From Rhynochetos jubatus (lineage: Eukaryota > Chordata > Aves > Eurypygiformes > Rhynochetidae): a stretch of DNA of 64,000 nt. The position numbers and the translations under genes were made by a program. The notes under the pieces were generated by a model that was not told where the DNA came from, made no database searches, and was given only the letters and a program-made list of their open reading frames with translations. Of the stretch, positions 1 to 13,599 are shown one piece after another; positions within the stretch are counted from its first letter, which is position 1, and each line of letters opens with the position of its first letter. Where the stretch lies: positions 137,764,175 to 137,828,174 of the forward strand of contig CM050648.1 of the NCBI GenBank assembly GCA_027574665.1, given 5' to 3'.

Positions 1-1103
1 CCTTGCTGGGGCAACCCTTTCTAGGTCCCTCAATGGCCCAGTCTACCAAGCAGCTCACATCATGCTTATTTCCCAGCAACAGGAAAAAATGTATTGACAG
101 CTGCTGTTTTTTTAAACCAATGCAGTGTTGACTTTAAATAAAAGACTAAAGATTAAAGTTCAGGAAGTGGGACATAAATTCCCTTTTCCTCAAACCCCAC
201 CTCTCACCGGATTTCACTAGCCAGGAGGCCAGAGGTGAGCTTGCCTGCGTGTGACAGGCAGGAAGAGGACAGATCCTCACTGCCTCAGTCACAAGGACAG
301 GCATGTTTCAGGAAGGAATGAAGTATGGACTGGACTAGAAATCAAGTGAGAAAGTATCACTCTTGCCTGGTGACCAGGGACTGAGGAAAGCGAGGAGACC
401 CTTGCAATCTAGACATGGTCTCCAAATTTGCTTTTGAATTTTCCCATCCAATGGTCATGGCTGAATATATAAAATGACTCCTGTGAGGTGGGAATTCAGC
501 TCACTTGTCAGAATTTGCAAGTTGGATGGATGGATGATTTGGAGGAGTCAGTAGCCACTCCTGTGAGCTGTGATGTTGCTAACCATCCACCAAGCAGTGT
601 ACATCTATGGGGACATTGCTATGTTGGTAGAAGTGTTTGGAAATGCAGTTATTACAAACAGATTCCCTACAGAGAAATCAGATGGTGTGTAGGCAAGACC
701 TCATTTAATGTATGTGTTAAGACATTTCTCCCTACAGTGCTTCTTGTCTAACCAGTTCCAGCTAAGGCATTTCTAGGACACTCTTAACCGCAGTATTGAA
801 ATGTTAGTACTAACAGAGAATGCAATAGAAATCCAAGATTATTTGTTCTTTTCTCAGCATGCAGAAAGTGTTTCATTTATTTCTATTTCAAGGTACCCGT
901 GTATCCTGTTCCTGGTTATAAACCCACGTTTTCCAGTCACTTGCATTTTATTTTTAAAGTTACATGTGGAAAGTAACTCCACAGGCAGCTGTTCTATATT
1001 TTGGCTATAGGCAGGGTTTAAGGCAAAAATGTTAGCTATAAGATGACCTCTGTATCAGATGTCCAAGCTGGCAGAAGTGGACACAAATTAAAAATGTGCT
1101 GTA
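1..1103. other. Gene-free non-coding stretch
   Basis: No exon, RNA gene or recognisable repeat was found here. Open frames at 488-751 and 801-1010 are short, start in unremarkable context and have no protein features I recognise. Base composition is ordinary for vertebrate intronic or intergenic DNA, with few CpGs. Confidence 0.6.
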
Positions 1104-1320
1104 TTTGGGCCCCAATTCACTAGAGCGCTTAGGCACCTGTTTAAGCAGGCAAGTAATTCTGGTTTGTATCCAGCAAAACACTCCAATTTTGGCTTATGTC
1201 CCATTGACTTGGATTTTTTTTTTGCTCCAGGGCTTCAGATGGTGTAAATTGCTTTAGCAGTGGTTCATTGGAGCTACGCTGACTTTCACCAGATGAAGAT
1301 CCTGCTGAAAATGTTTTACT
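1104..1320. repeat. Degraded ancient sauropsid interspersed repeat
   Basis: The stretch begins with 'gggccccaattcac' and continues through 'cttaggcacctgtttaagca', 'cccattgactt', 'ggtgtaaattg' and 'caccagatgaagatcctg'. These blocks match, in order, what I remember of old repeats common in bird, turtle and crocodile genomes: a unit with 'cttaagcacatgcttaa...cccattgacttcaatggg' and one with 'ggtgtaaat...caccagctgaggatctgg'. The copy is strongly diverged and may be two adjacent repeats. I cannot assign a family name. The 98-codon minus-strand open frame at 1141-1437 lies mostly inside it and is therefore unlikely to be a gene. Confidence 0.6.
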
Positions 1321-2849
1321 TATCAGTGGTATTTGGGAGAAAGGAATGAATAATTCTGTTGTTGTACAATGATACCTTGAGAGCAAATTAGAAAATAGAA
1401 ACTTCCTCCCAGGCTGCTCCTGTGTGTAGCATCTCATGGCTTCATGCAGAATTTGACTTGCAGAGATCGGTTTGTGGAATACCTAGAGTAAGACATGAGT
1501 CTTGACAGTGTAGGTAGTCAGAGAGATTTATTATCAGACCTGCAGGGGACCTGCCTGATGATGGGGTGTGGTTGGCATGGCAGTAACCTTACGACAGCTT
1601 ACGTCGGAACCCGTTATTTCACTCATTGTTTCCCTTCCCAAGGCTCTCCCCACCAGCTGGTGGGGAGGCAGCAGGACCATGGTGGCTAAAGGAGGGGACT
1701 CTTTCAGAGCAACCCACACAGGGACTCTGGGTGACACACGCTTCCTCAGTGGCCTGGTTTTACCTTAGTTTTTTATGTCTTTTGACTATTGTGTTCAGCT
1801 GGAGACAGGTTATTCCTGGGCATATTCCCATAGATCCCAGATGAGAGGGACGGGCAGCTGTCACACTACGTCTCGCTGTGGGATAGGCAATAGAGGGATG
1901 CTCATACAGCAGATAGATACAAGGAACATTTCTGCCTTCTATCCATTGCATCAACACTTTTTCAGTAGCATAATTCACTCGTACTTTTATATTAATACAT
2001 TCTATAGAGATTAGGACCTTATCCAAATCCTGGTGGTAAGAGGTCTCTCTAAGATAGCTTTTGTTTGGTTAATTTGTCTTTCAAGTGGACGGCCTGGCTC
2101 CTGGTGTGAGTCAGTACAGTTTAATTCTCCAAAGGTTTTGCTTCATTTATTTCTTTAATGCAAACATTTCCGTGGGAGTTCCCTATCAGGTCTGGCAAAG
2201 GAAGGCAGCAATGTTCACTGTGCTGCCTGGTCTCCCTGGGGTGGCTGAAAGAGCTTGTCCTGACTTTTGAAAGCACAACACTGTCTTTTACTGAGTCTAA
2301 ATGGACCTTTGCTGTCGACTTCAGCAGGGGAAGAAGCAGGTCATTAGTTAACTCCTGGCATCGCCGGTGTTAGAGCAGTATTACGTGGCTGGTAGGAGCA
2401 AAGCCTTCAGGGTAGTGAAAAAGCAGGTTCATCCCTCCTTGTTATCTGGCTCTCCTACCCGAGGTCAACGAATTGCCTTAGATTCTGCCCTTCAGAGCAT
2501 CGGGGACCTAATCAGGGCTGCAGAGCTCTTGACACAGCTCACGTGACTACATTTAAAGCACATTTTAATTGATCTGACCTTGCATGGGAAATACCTTTAG
2601 AGTCCTAATGTGCTGCTCTCTGGGAGGCAGGCGCAGTGCTCCAGGGCACAGGCAGTAGAGAAATAAGCAGACATTTTAGAGTTTGGCCTTTGACTGGAAA
2701 AACTGACTTTTACATATTGGCTCACCGTGACCTTTCCCTGCGTCTGTAACAATGACACTCCATTTGTCAGCACCTGGCACAGATACACTTACAAATGCCC
2801 CTTGTTTTGAAGGGTGCCACTCATTTTGTTGTACATTACCATTTAAATG
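1321..2849. other. Gene-free non-coding stretch
   Basis: Only short overlapping open frames on both strands are present (for example 1495-1844 plus, 1534-1737 and 1760-2026 minus). None shows a domain, signal peptide or splice-flanked structure that I can support. No repeat was recognised. Confidence 0.55.
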
Positions 2850-2965
2850 AGTTACATTTGTACCTAAAGGCTCCAGTCTCATGGGGCTAAGTGCTGTACA
2901 AACACAATTTTTTAGCCTAAATAGACAGGGTTTGAGGGAGAAGGACAAAGCGGGTGACTGTGTTT
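2850..2965. repeat. Degraded ancient sauropsid interspersed repeat
   Basis: The core 'gctccagtctcatggggcta' followed by 'gtgctgtacaaacaca', then 'cctaaatagacag' and 'ggacaaagcgggtga', follows the order of a widespread old sauropsid repeat. Its better preserved copies read approximately 'ggccccaatc...ggggccc...gtgctgtacaaacaca...' and then 'taaatagacaagacagacaaagggtggga'. The match is by memory and the copy is diverged. The plus-strand 185-codon open frame that starts at 2881 begins inside this repeat, which argues against its being a gene. Confidence 0.75.
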
Positions 2966-5900
2966 CCGTCCAAATTGAGCACGTAACAGTTCTTAAAAAT
3001 ATGTCTCTCTCAATGTCCCTTGCTGAGTACAGAGCAAAACCTTCAGACGCGGGGGCTGAAACACCACAGACGGGCTCCGGTGGGATGCCATTTCCAAACT
3101 GCTCAGTTTTCACAGCGAAGACGTGTTGTTTTATGACAGGAAATGAGAGAAAGCAAAGCTTTCCCTTTGGCTTTCGGAGAGAGAAGCAGAAGGAGGAAAA
3201 CGTAATGATATATACAAATACATCCAATGAAGAAACTGCCAGCACCCAGGCTGCACATGTCTTTGCAAAAGCTGGGCCTTCTGGGCAGGCACAAAGGGAT
3301 GAAGGCCGAGGGCAGCTGTGCGCTGCACCTTCCTTACCTCCCCCTGTTTATATCCTTGGTCACATCTCTGCTCAGCTTCCTCCCAGCCGAATAATTTCCA
3401 AAATCTCTATGTATGGCTTTGATGTAGCAATTTTATAAAACACTTTTACAAACACAAGATTTCCCTGTTTTCTCCTTTTCCCAATTCTTAGTGTTCTGTA
3501 GGACGTTGTCTATTTTTCTTGCCGTTCCCTCTTTGGATGCCTTGTTTGATCTCTGATTTGCTCTGTGATATCCAAGGTATCTCCACCTTTTCTTCCTGCT
3601 CTTCTTTACTAATATTCCAGTTGTAAATGCAGTTTGCCATGAGGTGTTGTGCAATGTGAGCTGGCCCCTGCCAGGAGAGGATGCAACATGAGAAGAGAAG
3701 GGTTGGTAAAAGGAAAGCTGCCTGGTAGACAAACTGGGGATGGACATCTGAGGACTCAAACACTCCGCTGCGTTGTGGCCAGTGAGATTATGTTTAGAAC
3801 TGGTGCAGCAGTGTTGATACACATAGCTGAGATATTTTTTAGTTGTCTTCATATATAGTAGGTCAAAATGTCTTCTGCCTGAACTTCACTGAGCTATGCT
3901 TGTATTTAAATTGCACAGAGAACTGTTCAGTTTTGTGTCATACTTTCATCACACTGTTGGGTATAGACAATAAACCATTGTTAAATCCAAGTTCACCGCT
4001 AGGATTTTTTAAGATTATTTTTTAGGCAACTACTGAAATAATACATATGCACCACTTATTCGTATTCCAAAGAGCTCCAGCAAGACAGCTTCTCATTTGC
4101 ATGGAATTTTTCTGTGAGATATCCAGTCGGGTGCTGAGGGAAGTGTTGAATACGGAAACCAACTACTTTTCTTGGTTTACATGTGCAGAGTTTATTATGT
4201 TTTATTACTCTACTGTTTGGAAAAAAACAAAATGCAGTGGATCAGCAAACTGGGGTCTGGTACATTCTTGACGTGGCCTGGAGCCATCGAAATTCCTGTG
4301 ACTTTGGAAAAATTCCCTTTTCTAGCCTGGATGTTGAAGTTGATGGAGTTGTCCTTGATGGACAGCTAACCCAGCACAAGCCAAGCTCGGAAATAACATG
4401 GAAGTATTAAATGTCAAAGACATCTCATTTACTTTTTCTTTAAAATCAGAAAATAGGGAAGTTATTGTCATTAACTCTGTCAGGAGGGACTTTCAGATGT
4501 ACTGACAACACACTGGCTGGTTTGCCACAGGGACTAAAGATCACTTTTGAGGTGTGTAAATTGTAAATACAGATTTGAAAACTTCACAAAATTTACCCCT
4601 CCATGGTTTTCATGGTATGGATGTGATCTTTGAATCACTGATGCTATTAGATCTGTTAATATAATAAAAAGGTCTGTATATGTTGGGAATATGAACAGGA
4701 ATTTCAGCTCTGTATGCACCAGTCATGCAGCCGTGCAGTCTTTGCCCTCCAAGGCCTTTCCCCATTAGCAGTGTTAATAACCAGGTTGGAAACAGCACAG
4801 CAGTCTGATAGCACCATATGCAAACTAACTGGGAACCTTTGGAAATGCTAGTATCCTGCCTTCCTTCCCTGGCAAAAGCCTCTCCGCCCCTTGCATATAC
4901 GCAGCTAGTTAATAATTCTCCATCTGACTGTAACTGAGAAGATGTAGGGCTGCTCCCGGCACTGTAGGACGCGTGCAAGTTGTTGCATGCATTTCAAGTG
5001 GCTTCCACTGTGTTGCTATTTACACAGAACTCCCGATACTTTGCAGGGGGTGATTTAACTGTAACCTCCCACAGCAACAAGCTGCACAGGCAGTAGTTCT
5101 GCTATTTGTATATAAGTTTAAAATGTGGCAATACTTCAACAAAGCCAGCGTGGTTTTGTGCTTACAGATGTGTTGCATCAGCCTTGCCTTTGTTGTGCTA
5201 TCATCTTATCAGTGTGAATGACTGATGTGTTTTGCCAGCCCGCAGCGCCTTGGCACATATGCTTTGAAGGGACCTGTTGCTGCTTCTTGCTCCTGGAGTG
5301 CACAGGTGTAGGCTGGGGAGAGGGTCAGTGCATGACTGAGCAACTCCACCCGTTGGCAGTGCATGATTCCACTGTGGCAACCTGTTCTCCTGATCATTCC
5401 CAGTCTCTGAAAAGTCCCAGGTCTAGTTTAGGCAATGTCACAGATGTCAGTGCCAGCGTGGCAGGGCCTGTGGGCCACCTGGAACCTTTCCAGTTTTGGT
5501 CCTTATTGCACTGCAGTTGCTGTTTCTTGTACTTTAAGTTTTCAACCACTTAATGTCAAGAAGGGAGTTTTGTTAGCATTTACATGTGTTAGATTACGAT
5601 CACTCCCATTGCCCAGAGGGATGTGAGACTGATGCATAAATAATAGATTTCACGGTGCATTTGGAACAAGGAGTGAAAGGGCTGCACTCTTTTATTTGCA
5701 GCTCTTCTGCACACAGAGAGGGGAGCGGTGACCATGTGGAAGGACTCCGCTTTGTACCATAGCCAGCTTAAGTGATGACTTTAGCCCTGGCAGTGTGCTG
5801 GTGGCTCACCACACCCCGCAACCCAACAAGAGCTGGAGATTTGCTCTGTATCAAGACAAATTGCTCTTTGCTTTATGTTCATTTTTGCCTTTTCTACGAT

Positions 5901-8900
5901 GTATGATGAACCACGGACAGTGGTAAGATGTTTCATACCTTAGCAAACAGGTTTTTTCCCCCCATTTTGTCCAAACTTGAACTTGTCCAGAGGCCTTTGA
6001 ACAGATGCAGTTTGCTTTTTATATTGGGTTTCAGACGTGTTCTGACTGCATCCTAAAACGACAATAAGAAAAGTTCACAACAGCTGTAACAGAAGAGAAA
6101 CTGCATCTGTTAGTAACCACCTCTGAGTTTATTGTTCTCCTTTAGCCCAGCACCATTCGCCCCCCCACCAGTTACAGAATATATTAACGCAAGAAAGCTT
6201 TGCCCCACGGTTCGCACTTCAGGCTGCGCATGATATCTGGCTGGGGAAGCAGTGAAGCATGATTTCTGATGGACTTAGGAACATCCTCCTCCCACTAAAG
6301 CACACTAACGTCCTGACACGTTCCCAGTGACAACCCAAGCAGACAAAAGGCAGCATGTGCTGCGGGTAGTGCAGAGCAATTCACATGCTGGCTGCCTGGC
6401 CAATTGCTGCCACGGGGACTGTGTGATGCCTGACTTGTACCCACCCTTCTCCTGGTGGAGGAGGTAATTTCCTCCTCTATCTCACTGCCAGTTTTCATGA
6501 AACCCCCTGGGAATGTAATTATCACTGAGATTTCTGCCCTTGGTGAGATTTGTTCGATGATGGCCAACCCTCCTCCCAGTTACTGGGTATAAGGGGGTGA
6601 GTGGTGAGATATACAGTGCCATTGGATAAAAATGGCTCAGCAGTTAGAGTCCCCATGTGCAGTAGGAATCTAAATAATTTGCTTTCCAAGCTGAGCATTG
6701 TATTAAACCAGAAAAATAGGCAGTGAAGCTGCACACTCCTGAGTGACTAAACCTGAGGTCATCTCCTGTAATGAGATACATCTGAAATAGGGCTTTGCTT
6801 CTCTCAGTAAATAACGCCTACCTCTGCTCTTGGGAATGAATTGTAAGTAGTAGAGGAGAGAGGATATTGGTGCAGCCAGTCGATCTGTGTTCAGTGGGGT
6901 TAGAAAAGTTGAAAATAACTCCAGTCCTGGAGTTTGCTTATGAGGATTTCTTACATCTCCAGATTCTGGTTACAGATTGCATCAACACAGCTTTACCTGT
7001 AAGTACACTCAGGTAAATTTAGTTTGTCTGAACTTACATGAGTGTTGATGAAGAGGATTTGGTCCTTAGGCCTTCATTCAGGAAGACACCTGTATTTAGA
7101 AAGGATGCTTACACATGGCTTAACTCGCTGCCATGCTTCAGAAAACACTTGTCTAATTTACGGGCTTCGTGTGCGTTATTGAATGGAAGTGAATTAACTG
7201 GAGGTGAAAACAATTCTAGCACATTTCTTCAGCTGCTGGCAGTACATGTAACTCCATTGTCTTTAATAACAAGTGCTAATTTTACACCTGTTAAGGACTT
7301 GATAAAGAGCAGTGTTGACAGTGCTGTGCCTTCTGGGGTAGATAATGAGCCATTTTGTGTTTCTGAGTCCTGGCTTTCTCACTTGCTAGTGCTGGCTGGA
7401 GCTTTATGAGGGTGAGATGTGGATTTTATTTGCTGCCAAGCTTCCTATATTATTATTCTGCCTCTCCCATGCTGCTAGTAGCCATATGGGTGACTTTTAG
7501 GAATGTGGAAACACTGCATTTTGACTTGCATTCATGTGTAAGTGGGCTGAGTGGCTTTCTTGACCTGTATGATCAGTCCTGACAGGAGGAGAACATTTGA
7601 AAATAGTCTTGGCTTGCATGTAGCTTTGTTTCTAGAAGTAAGGGTGGCCATGTCTCAGCTTTGGAGGAGTTCTAGTGAGAATTTTTTGAAGTCACTAATT
7701 GTACAGGCCATCTGCTGTGGGGAGGAGGGCTGAAAAATGGTAGGTATTGTCTTAAGTGTGCGTAATCCAATTTTTTTGTTTGAATGCAGCCTTTAATCAC
7801 CAGTCTTGCAAAGTGAGGCATCTGTTTCTGAATTTAAGTAGCTGAGACTAATCAGACTAATTCAAGTCTTTCTGCAATAGGCCTGATTGATCAACCTAAT
7901 ATCTTTGGAAAAAAAAAGGATTGTTTATTTATGTTACTCTTTACAGTAAGGAAGATGATGAATCTTTTAACCACTCTGCATGGTAATCTTGCAAGTTGAT
8001 GTAGAAATTTGTTTACAAAATACACCTGTTCTCATTTGTCTCGACTTCAAAGCCTGCACTGTGCTTAGAGGGAAAAGAAAGTGCTGATGTGTTTTTCCTA
8101 CCAGAGTTTTTATTCTCATAGTAGTGCAGAAAGTTATGTTAGTGTGAAATACAATTTAGCCTGAAGTGGATATGAGTTCTTCCAGTGTAAACTGTCAGTC
8201 TGAACTGAAGCACTTAGTCTGAGAAGAGGTTTTCAGTTAAGCCTTTTCTCACACGTGTGTGGTATGCCAAAATAACTTTGGTTTTAGAGATGAGCACCTT
8301 GCTCTGAAGAGAGATCATTAGTATATGTATTTAGGTGCACGGTGCCTAACACTCAGTGTATTTTGCAAACACTGAAGCGGGCTATTATCAGAAGAGTGCT
8401 ATTGAGGGTAAACTGAGAAAGAGCAAAGGCACACAAGCCAGTGAGGCTAGTAGGTAGTAGATTTGGCTCCTTGTTCTTTACTCTGGCTGCTGGAAAATAC
8501 ACTACCTCCCAGAGCTACCAGTCTAATACTGCCTGGACCTACCCAAACATCTTGAATCAAATGCAGAAATGCTATTTACAGGACAAAAATATGCTTCTGA
8601 GAAAAGGATACTTACCCTGTCACTGTAAAACTAGCAAACTTGAATTCTGCTAAACTTGCCTCAGGTAGGAAATCACCGATAATTTTACAATTGGATATTG
8701 TTGCATTCCTGGAGAAAGCTGATGTGGACTAAATGATACATTTTATTATATGCCCAGGCACACAGGCAAACAGAAAACTGTAGTAGCAACAAAATTGCAT
8801 TGCTTTGCTTCGTGAACTTGTTAAAATAAGGTGTTTTATTTGCTGGTGTTGAAAGCTAGAACAAGTCTTCCTTACAGCTTCAGATAAACCCTGACATTGC

Positions 8901-9857
8901 ACACAGGCCTCAACCCTGGGCAGATTATTAACCCTTGAGTGAAGTTACCCTTGACTTCAGTCTAACATTTAGCGAATGTTATTCATATATCTAAGCCTTT
9001 ATCTTAATTATCATTTGCCTGCTACATTAGGGAATGGCTTAATGTGCCAAGGGCAAAAATTTCTGCATTTCTACTCAGCCTATGAGGCCAGACCTTTTTC
9101 TTAAAAGATACAAAAAATAGCCCTCATTCTACTGTTTTTGTGATGGTAACATAAGAAGAGAGGAAACTAGTGTTGAACACAGTAATGAAATCATGCCTAT
9201 CGTTTCACAAGTCTGTGGTGGAAAATAACCAAGGGAAATGGCAAGAGTAAGCCAGTGAGAGTTAACTTTAATAAGTCTGACATTATACAGTCAGAAACAC
9301 ATGGCAACTCCCAACCCCATTTGATGTAGTTAATATTTTGCAGAGTGTTTGCATGTGTAGCACTGATCAGTGCTAACATCTAGTCCACCTAAGTCTTCAC
9401 CTGCTAAATAAACCAATATCCTCTAAATAACATTTAAGCATAGATAGTCAACTTAATCTGTCATGAACATTTGTTACAAATGTTTTCATCCTTTCCCTGC
9501 TGACCTTTGTAAAAGATAGCACCATAAGGTTTATAGGATGTATTTGGGATGTTTCTTAACTCGCAGAAGACATTGTAGCATAAATAATTTTAACAAATGA
9601 TGTTAATTGAACACTATTTGTACTTGTTCTTTCCTATTGTGTAACTGCTGTCACTGCAGTGGTGGAGATATTTTGGTATCGCAGGTGTCACCACAGCCCA
9701 AGGTAAATTTAATCACTTAAAATTAGATACACGGACAGTCTCGGACATAGCTTTCATGTGGTTTACTCTTGTTCTATTGATGGCATTGTTGGAAGTCTAT
9801 TCCAATGTAATACAAGGAGGAATTGTTGCTATGAAGTGCCTGATCTATAAGCAAGTA
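2966..9857. other. Long gene-free non-coding stretch
   Basis: About 6.9 kb with no recognised exon, RNA gene or recent transposon. The largest open frames (2676-3245 minus, 2881-3438 plus, 3433-3852 minus, 7038-7409 plus) overlap in opposite strands or lack any protein feature. An octamer-type motif ATTTGCAT occurs at 4095-4102, but a single site is expected by chance. Base composition is ordinary and no CpG island is present. Confidence 0.55.
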
Positions 9858-10787
9858 GTGATCCAGTTCTGATTAATATCTTTATCAACGACATGGATGA
9901 GGGGATTGAGTGCACCCTTAGTAAGTTTGCAGATGACACCAAGTTGGGTGGGAGTGTTGATCTGCTGGAGGGCAGGAAGGCTCTGCAGAGCGACCTGGTC
10001 AGACTGGATCGATGGGCCAAGACCAAGTGCTGGGTCCTGCACACTGGGGTCACAACAACCCTGTGCAATGCTACAGGTTTGGGGATGACTGGCTGGAAAG
10101 CTACCTGATATAAAAGGGTCTGGGAGTGTTGGTTGAAAGCAGCTAAACATGAGCCAGCAGTGTGCCCAGGTGGCCAAGAAGACCAATGGCATCCTGGCCT
10201 GCATCAGGAACAGTGTGGCCAGCAGGACTAGGGCAGTGAATGTCTCCCCTGTACTGGGCACTGGTGAGGCCACACCTCAAATCCTGTGTCCAGTTTTGGG
10301 CCCCTCACTTCAAGAAAGACACTGAGGTGCTGGACTATGTCCAGAGCTGGGCAACAAAGCTGGTGATGGATCTGGAGCACAAGTCCTGTGAGGAGTGGCT
10401 GAGGGAGCTGGGGATGTTTAGTCTGGAGAAGTGGAGGCTCAGGAAAGACTTAATCACTCTCTACAACTGCCTGAAAAGGGGGTTGCAGTGAGGTGGAGTT
10501 TGGTTGTCTTTTCCAAGTAATAAGAGCTAGGACAAGAGTAAATGGCCTCAAGTTGCACCAGAGAGGTTTAGACTGGCTATTAGGAAAAAATTCTGCACTG
10601 AAAGGGTTGTCAGGCAGTGGAATGGGTTGCATGGGGATGTGGTTGAGTCACTGTACCTGGAGGTATTTAAAAGCTGTGTAGATGTGGTAGTCAGGGACAT
10701 GGTTTAGTGGTGGACTTGTCAGTGTTCTGTTTAAGGTTGGACTTGAATATCTCAAGGGTCTTTTCCAACCTAAATGATTCTATGATC
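9858..10787 (+). mobile_element. CR1 LINE, 5'-truncated, inactive
   Basis: This is the 3' fifth or so of a CR1 non-LTR retrotransposon, whose full length is about 4.5 kb. The plus-strand frame at 9893 starts '[20 protein letters not shown]', carrying the FADD form of the catalytic reverse-transcriptase motif. A second frame at 10240-10491 carries the RT C-terminal segment ('[18 protein letters not shown]', '[19 protein letters not shown]'). A short deletion around 10015-10030 removes the residues between the RT motif and the following 'KCWVLHTG' block. The element ends at 10755-10787 with 'aagggtcttttccaacc' and an ATTCTATG-type terminal repeat, as CR1 does. Frame breaks and lack of the 5' part mean it cannot be active. 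No target-site duplication is expected or seen. Confidence 0.97.
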
Positions 10788-13599
10788 TAGTGAAATTTGT
10801 TAAATGTAGCTTTCTGTAGCATTCTGTTACAGGAACTGAAATAATAGGAGACTGCTTGGTCATTGGTCAGTTTGGTAAACTTAAGCAAGGGCCTCCTTAT
10901 GAGCTGAGAGGCTCAAAAGGGCTTTTCTGAAAAATGCAGGGCCTGTGTAATAGGTTAGTTGTTGGCTTGATTTTGCATATGCAGTGGCAGAAATATAAAG
11001 AAGCTGTTGTGAAGGTGAAGGAGACAAAGTGAGAAAGACAGACTTGTATTATATAGGAAAGTAATTGCCTGCTGCTGTTTGTTCTTTTGGTGCTTTGGTG
11101 GCAGGACTTGATGCATGCCTTCTGTAACTAGCAGCACTGTACCAAAGAGATTCCTGACAAGTAGGGGGCTTGTGCTGATAGCGACTAATGGGAGCACTGT
11201 CTGTCTTGTTATTTGGTTGCAGTCTCTACCAGGATTGATTTTTTTTTTTTTTTACTGGATTGTGGGTATGAACAAGACTTTTGAATACATTGAAAGACTC
11301 TTTCCACACTCAGTCAATCTGATAGTGCCATCCTTTCTGCAGAGGAGGTGAGATCATTCTATTCTCCTCAACACAGCAGTCTGCAAGGCACAAGGTAAGA
11401 AACTTTTTTCACTCTGAATGAATTACGGTATGTGTTTTGAAAGTCAGCTCTAACTAAATTTGTCACTTCCTATTTATCTTCTGGTGTGCAGCCACTTGCT
11501 GAAAAGTGGGAGCTTTTGTGACACAGGAAGTATGAGACTGTCTAGCCAAGAGCATGTAATACAGTCCTCATCTTACTTTAATACTGGTTTAATAGTCTCT
11601 CAAGGCCCAGCTGTGATCTCTGACCCAGAGCTGCCAAGATTGGAATAATCTTGGTGTTTGAGAGTGGAAGCAGCTTTATAGTTAAAATTCTTGTCCTGTT
11701 CTGTGATTTTTTTTTTTTTGCAGTCTCCCTTTAAGTGATTCAAGGTTGCACTGTGGGTCCAGAAGAGGTGACCTGAAATTTAAAATACAGTTAAGCGCTT
11801 TTTTTGTAGTAAAAAAATAACCACTTTGCTAAAACCCCACAACACTAGCATGGTTGATTGATCCTTGTTCATCAGCAAACACCTGAAATAATGTAACTTA
11901 ACTTACACAGTAAAGGTATTGTGTTTACTCTGTATCCTGTATTGTGAAGGGATGTGATTTACTTATAGGTCTTTCTCCCTGATCCCCACTCCAAGTTCAG
12001 GTCTTCTAGCTGAATCAGTCATAAAAGATTTGAAAGTATCATTTCACACAATGCTCTACTAAATTCCTTTTAGAGAAAGCTCTAATCCAGATATTGCTTC
12101 ATAAATCTAGTGCTGTCTGTAAGAGCTGAGCTTCATGAGTTTTTTCTTGCATATACTTTTGCTCACATGTCATAAACTTCAATCCCAGTATTTAGTTAGG
12201 GTGTTGCAAAAGCTGCACACCTGTGTGGTTGTTTACAGCATGCTGCATAATGCATGCACTTTCCCCCACATCTTACTATTTACCTTGCTGGTTAAAGCTG
12301 TCCTCTGCACTACAGGTACGTAAAGGTTAGAGCAGCATACGTATGTATAAAGCCAAGATTGCTTCTTTTGCATTCTGTCCAAGTTAATAAATTTTGGGTA
12401 AATTTCTTAGCCCAGGCATTTGGGATCCTTCCCATATACACCCTCAATAGATTATGTGAACATCTTTTGGTAGGGATGCTGACAGATTAGTATCTGGTTA
12501 AGGGCTAAATGGAAATGAAATGCCCTTTAGACAGTTGTAGGCACTCCTTATATTGGAATAGTTTTGGTGCTGGAAAGCTTTGAAAGCAGTTGGACCAATT
12601 GGGGAAGAACTGGGATTTGGGGACACCCAATTATGTCTGTTTCTTTGAACACAGACAGGTCTTCAGATTTCCCTTTATGGGAGAAATGTAGATGCTTAGG
12701 CTGTATTCTTAGTGGAGATAAAGCAGTGTGGCTTTACTGAAGTTAGACTGACATTGCCTCTACAGGGCCTGTCTTTAAGCTTTAAGACTTTTTCATCACT
12801 TTACAAAGCAAAACAAGTGTGCTTTCCTCTAAAAGACATTGTGTTCTCTGTGGAGCTTCAGTGATGAGCGAAGAGAAATCTTTCCATTTCAATAACTATA
12901 ATTTATATTGACGATAATATGCTGAATTCTATAACCACTTCCATCTCTCAGAAGGATCTTAATACATCCTTGAGTTTTGGGACACCGTTTCATCTGGATG
13001 TAGTAGATGGATGTAGATGTCATGGGGTCTTTAATTTTCACTCCTTAGATTCATTCTCCTTCTTTCTGATTAATTTCTCTATGGGGTGTCTGCCTTTTAC
13101 ATCATGGCAAATGGAGTGCCGGGGGGAGAGATGTAATGTTTTATTAGCAGCCTCTGTTTAATGTAACTGTGGTAGTCCTGTGAACTAAATATGCTATCAA
13201 ATGTAATTCCCCTGAGATGAACAGACTTACTGATACTGGGAGAACTGTAGAATATATACAGGCTCTAGAGGAAAGCCTAAAAAGTAAAATATTTTTCTGT
13301 CCTTTTTTTTTTTTTTTTAACCTGACCCAGGGGTCTTTTCTGTTACTCTTAAATTTTGCTTTCTTGTGGAAAAGGAAAGATATTTCAATGTATAGTAAGT
13401 ATTTGACAGCTGATGGAATGAAAAGGTTGAAGCTACTGTGCGAATGGTACTGCAGGGCTGTGGGAACATACCAAAGAAAGGCTGAAATCAACGTAGTGTG
13501 TTAGGAGCCTGTATGCACAAAGTGTGTTCTCCTATTCAAAAGCTTGCTTAATAAGTCTATTAAAGCACAGAATTGAAAGAATTATGAAGTCAAAGCAAG
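10788..13599. other. Gene-free stretch with T-tracts
   Basis: No gene is supported. Homopolymer T runs lie at 11239-11253 (15), 11707-11719 (13) and 13303-13318 (16). The second forms the pyrimidine tract of an exon-like segment, described separately. Open frames here (11115-11351, 12919-13161, 13144-13491 minus, 13217-13504) are partly built on the T-tract and look like chance. Confidence 0.5.
11724..11767 (+). other. Exon-like segment after T13 tract (weak)
   Basis: A T13 tract followed by 'gcag' makes a textbook splice acceptor ending at 11723. The next 44 bases are open in one frame only (LPLSDSRLHCGSRR) and end at AAGAG followed by gtgacc, a mediocre donor. No family is recognised. Long introns contain many such decoys, so this is recorded as a possible pseudoexon rather than a gene part. 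Confidence 0.1.

Noticed and set aside
2676..3438. Overlapping 189-codon minus and 185-codon plus open frames
   Set aside because: The plus frame starts inside a fossil repeat, and open frames on both strands of the same DNA point to low stop-codon density, not to two genes. No homology recognised.
4095..4102. Octamer ATTTGCAT
   Set aside because: A single 8-base match is expected by chance in DNA of this size.
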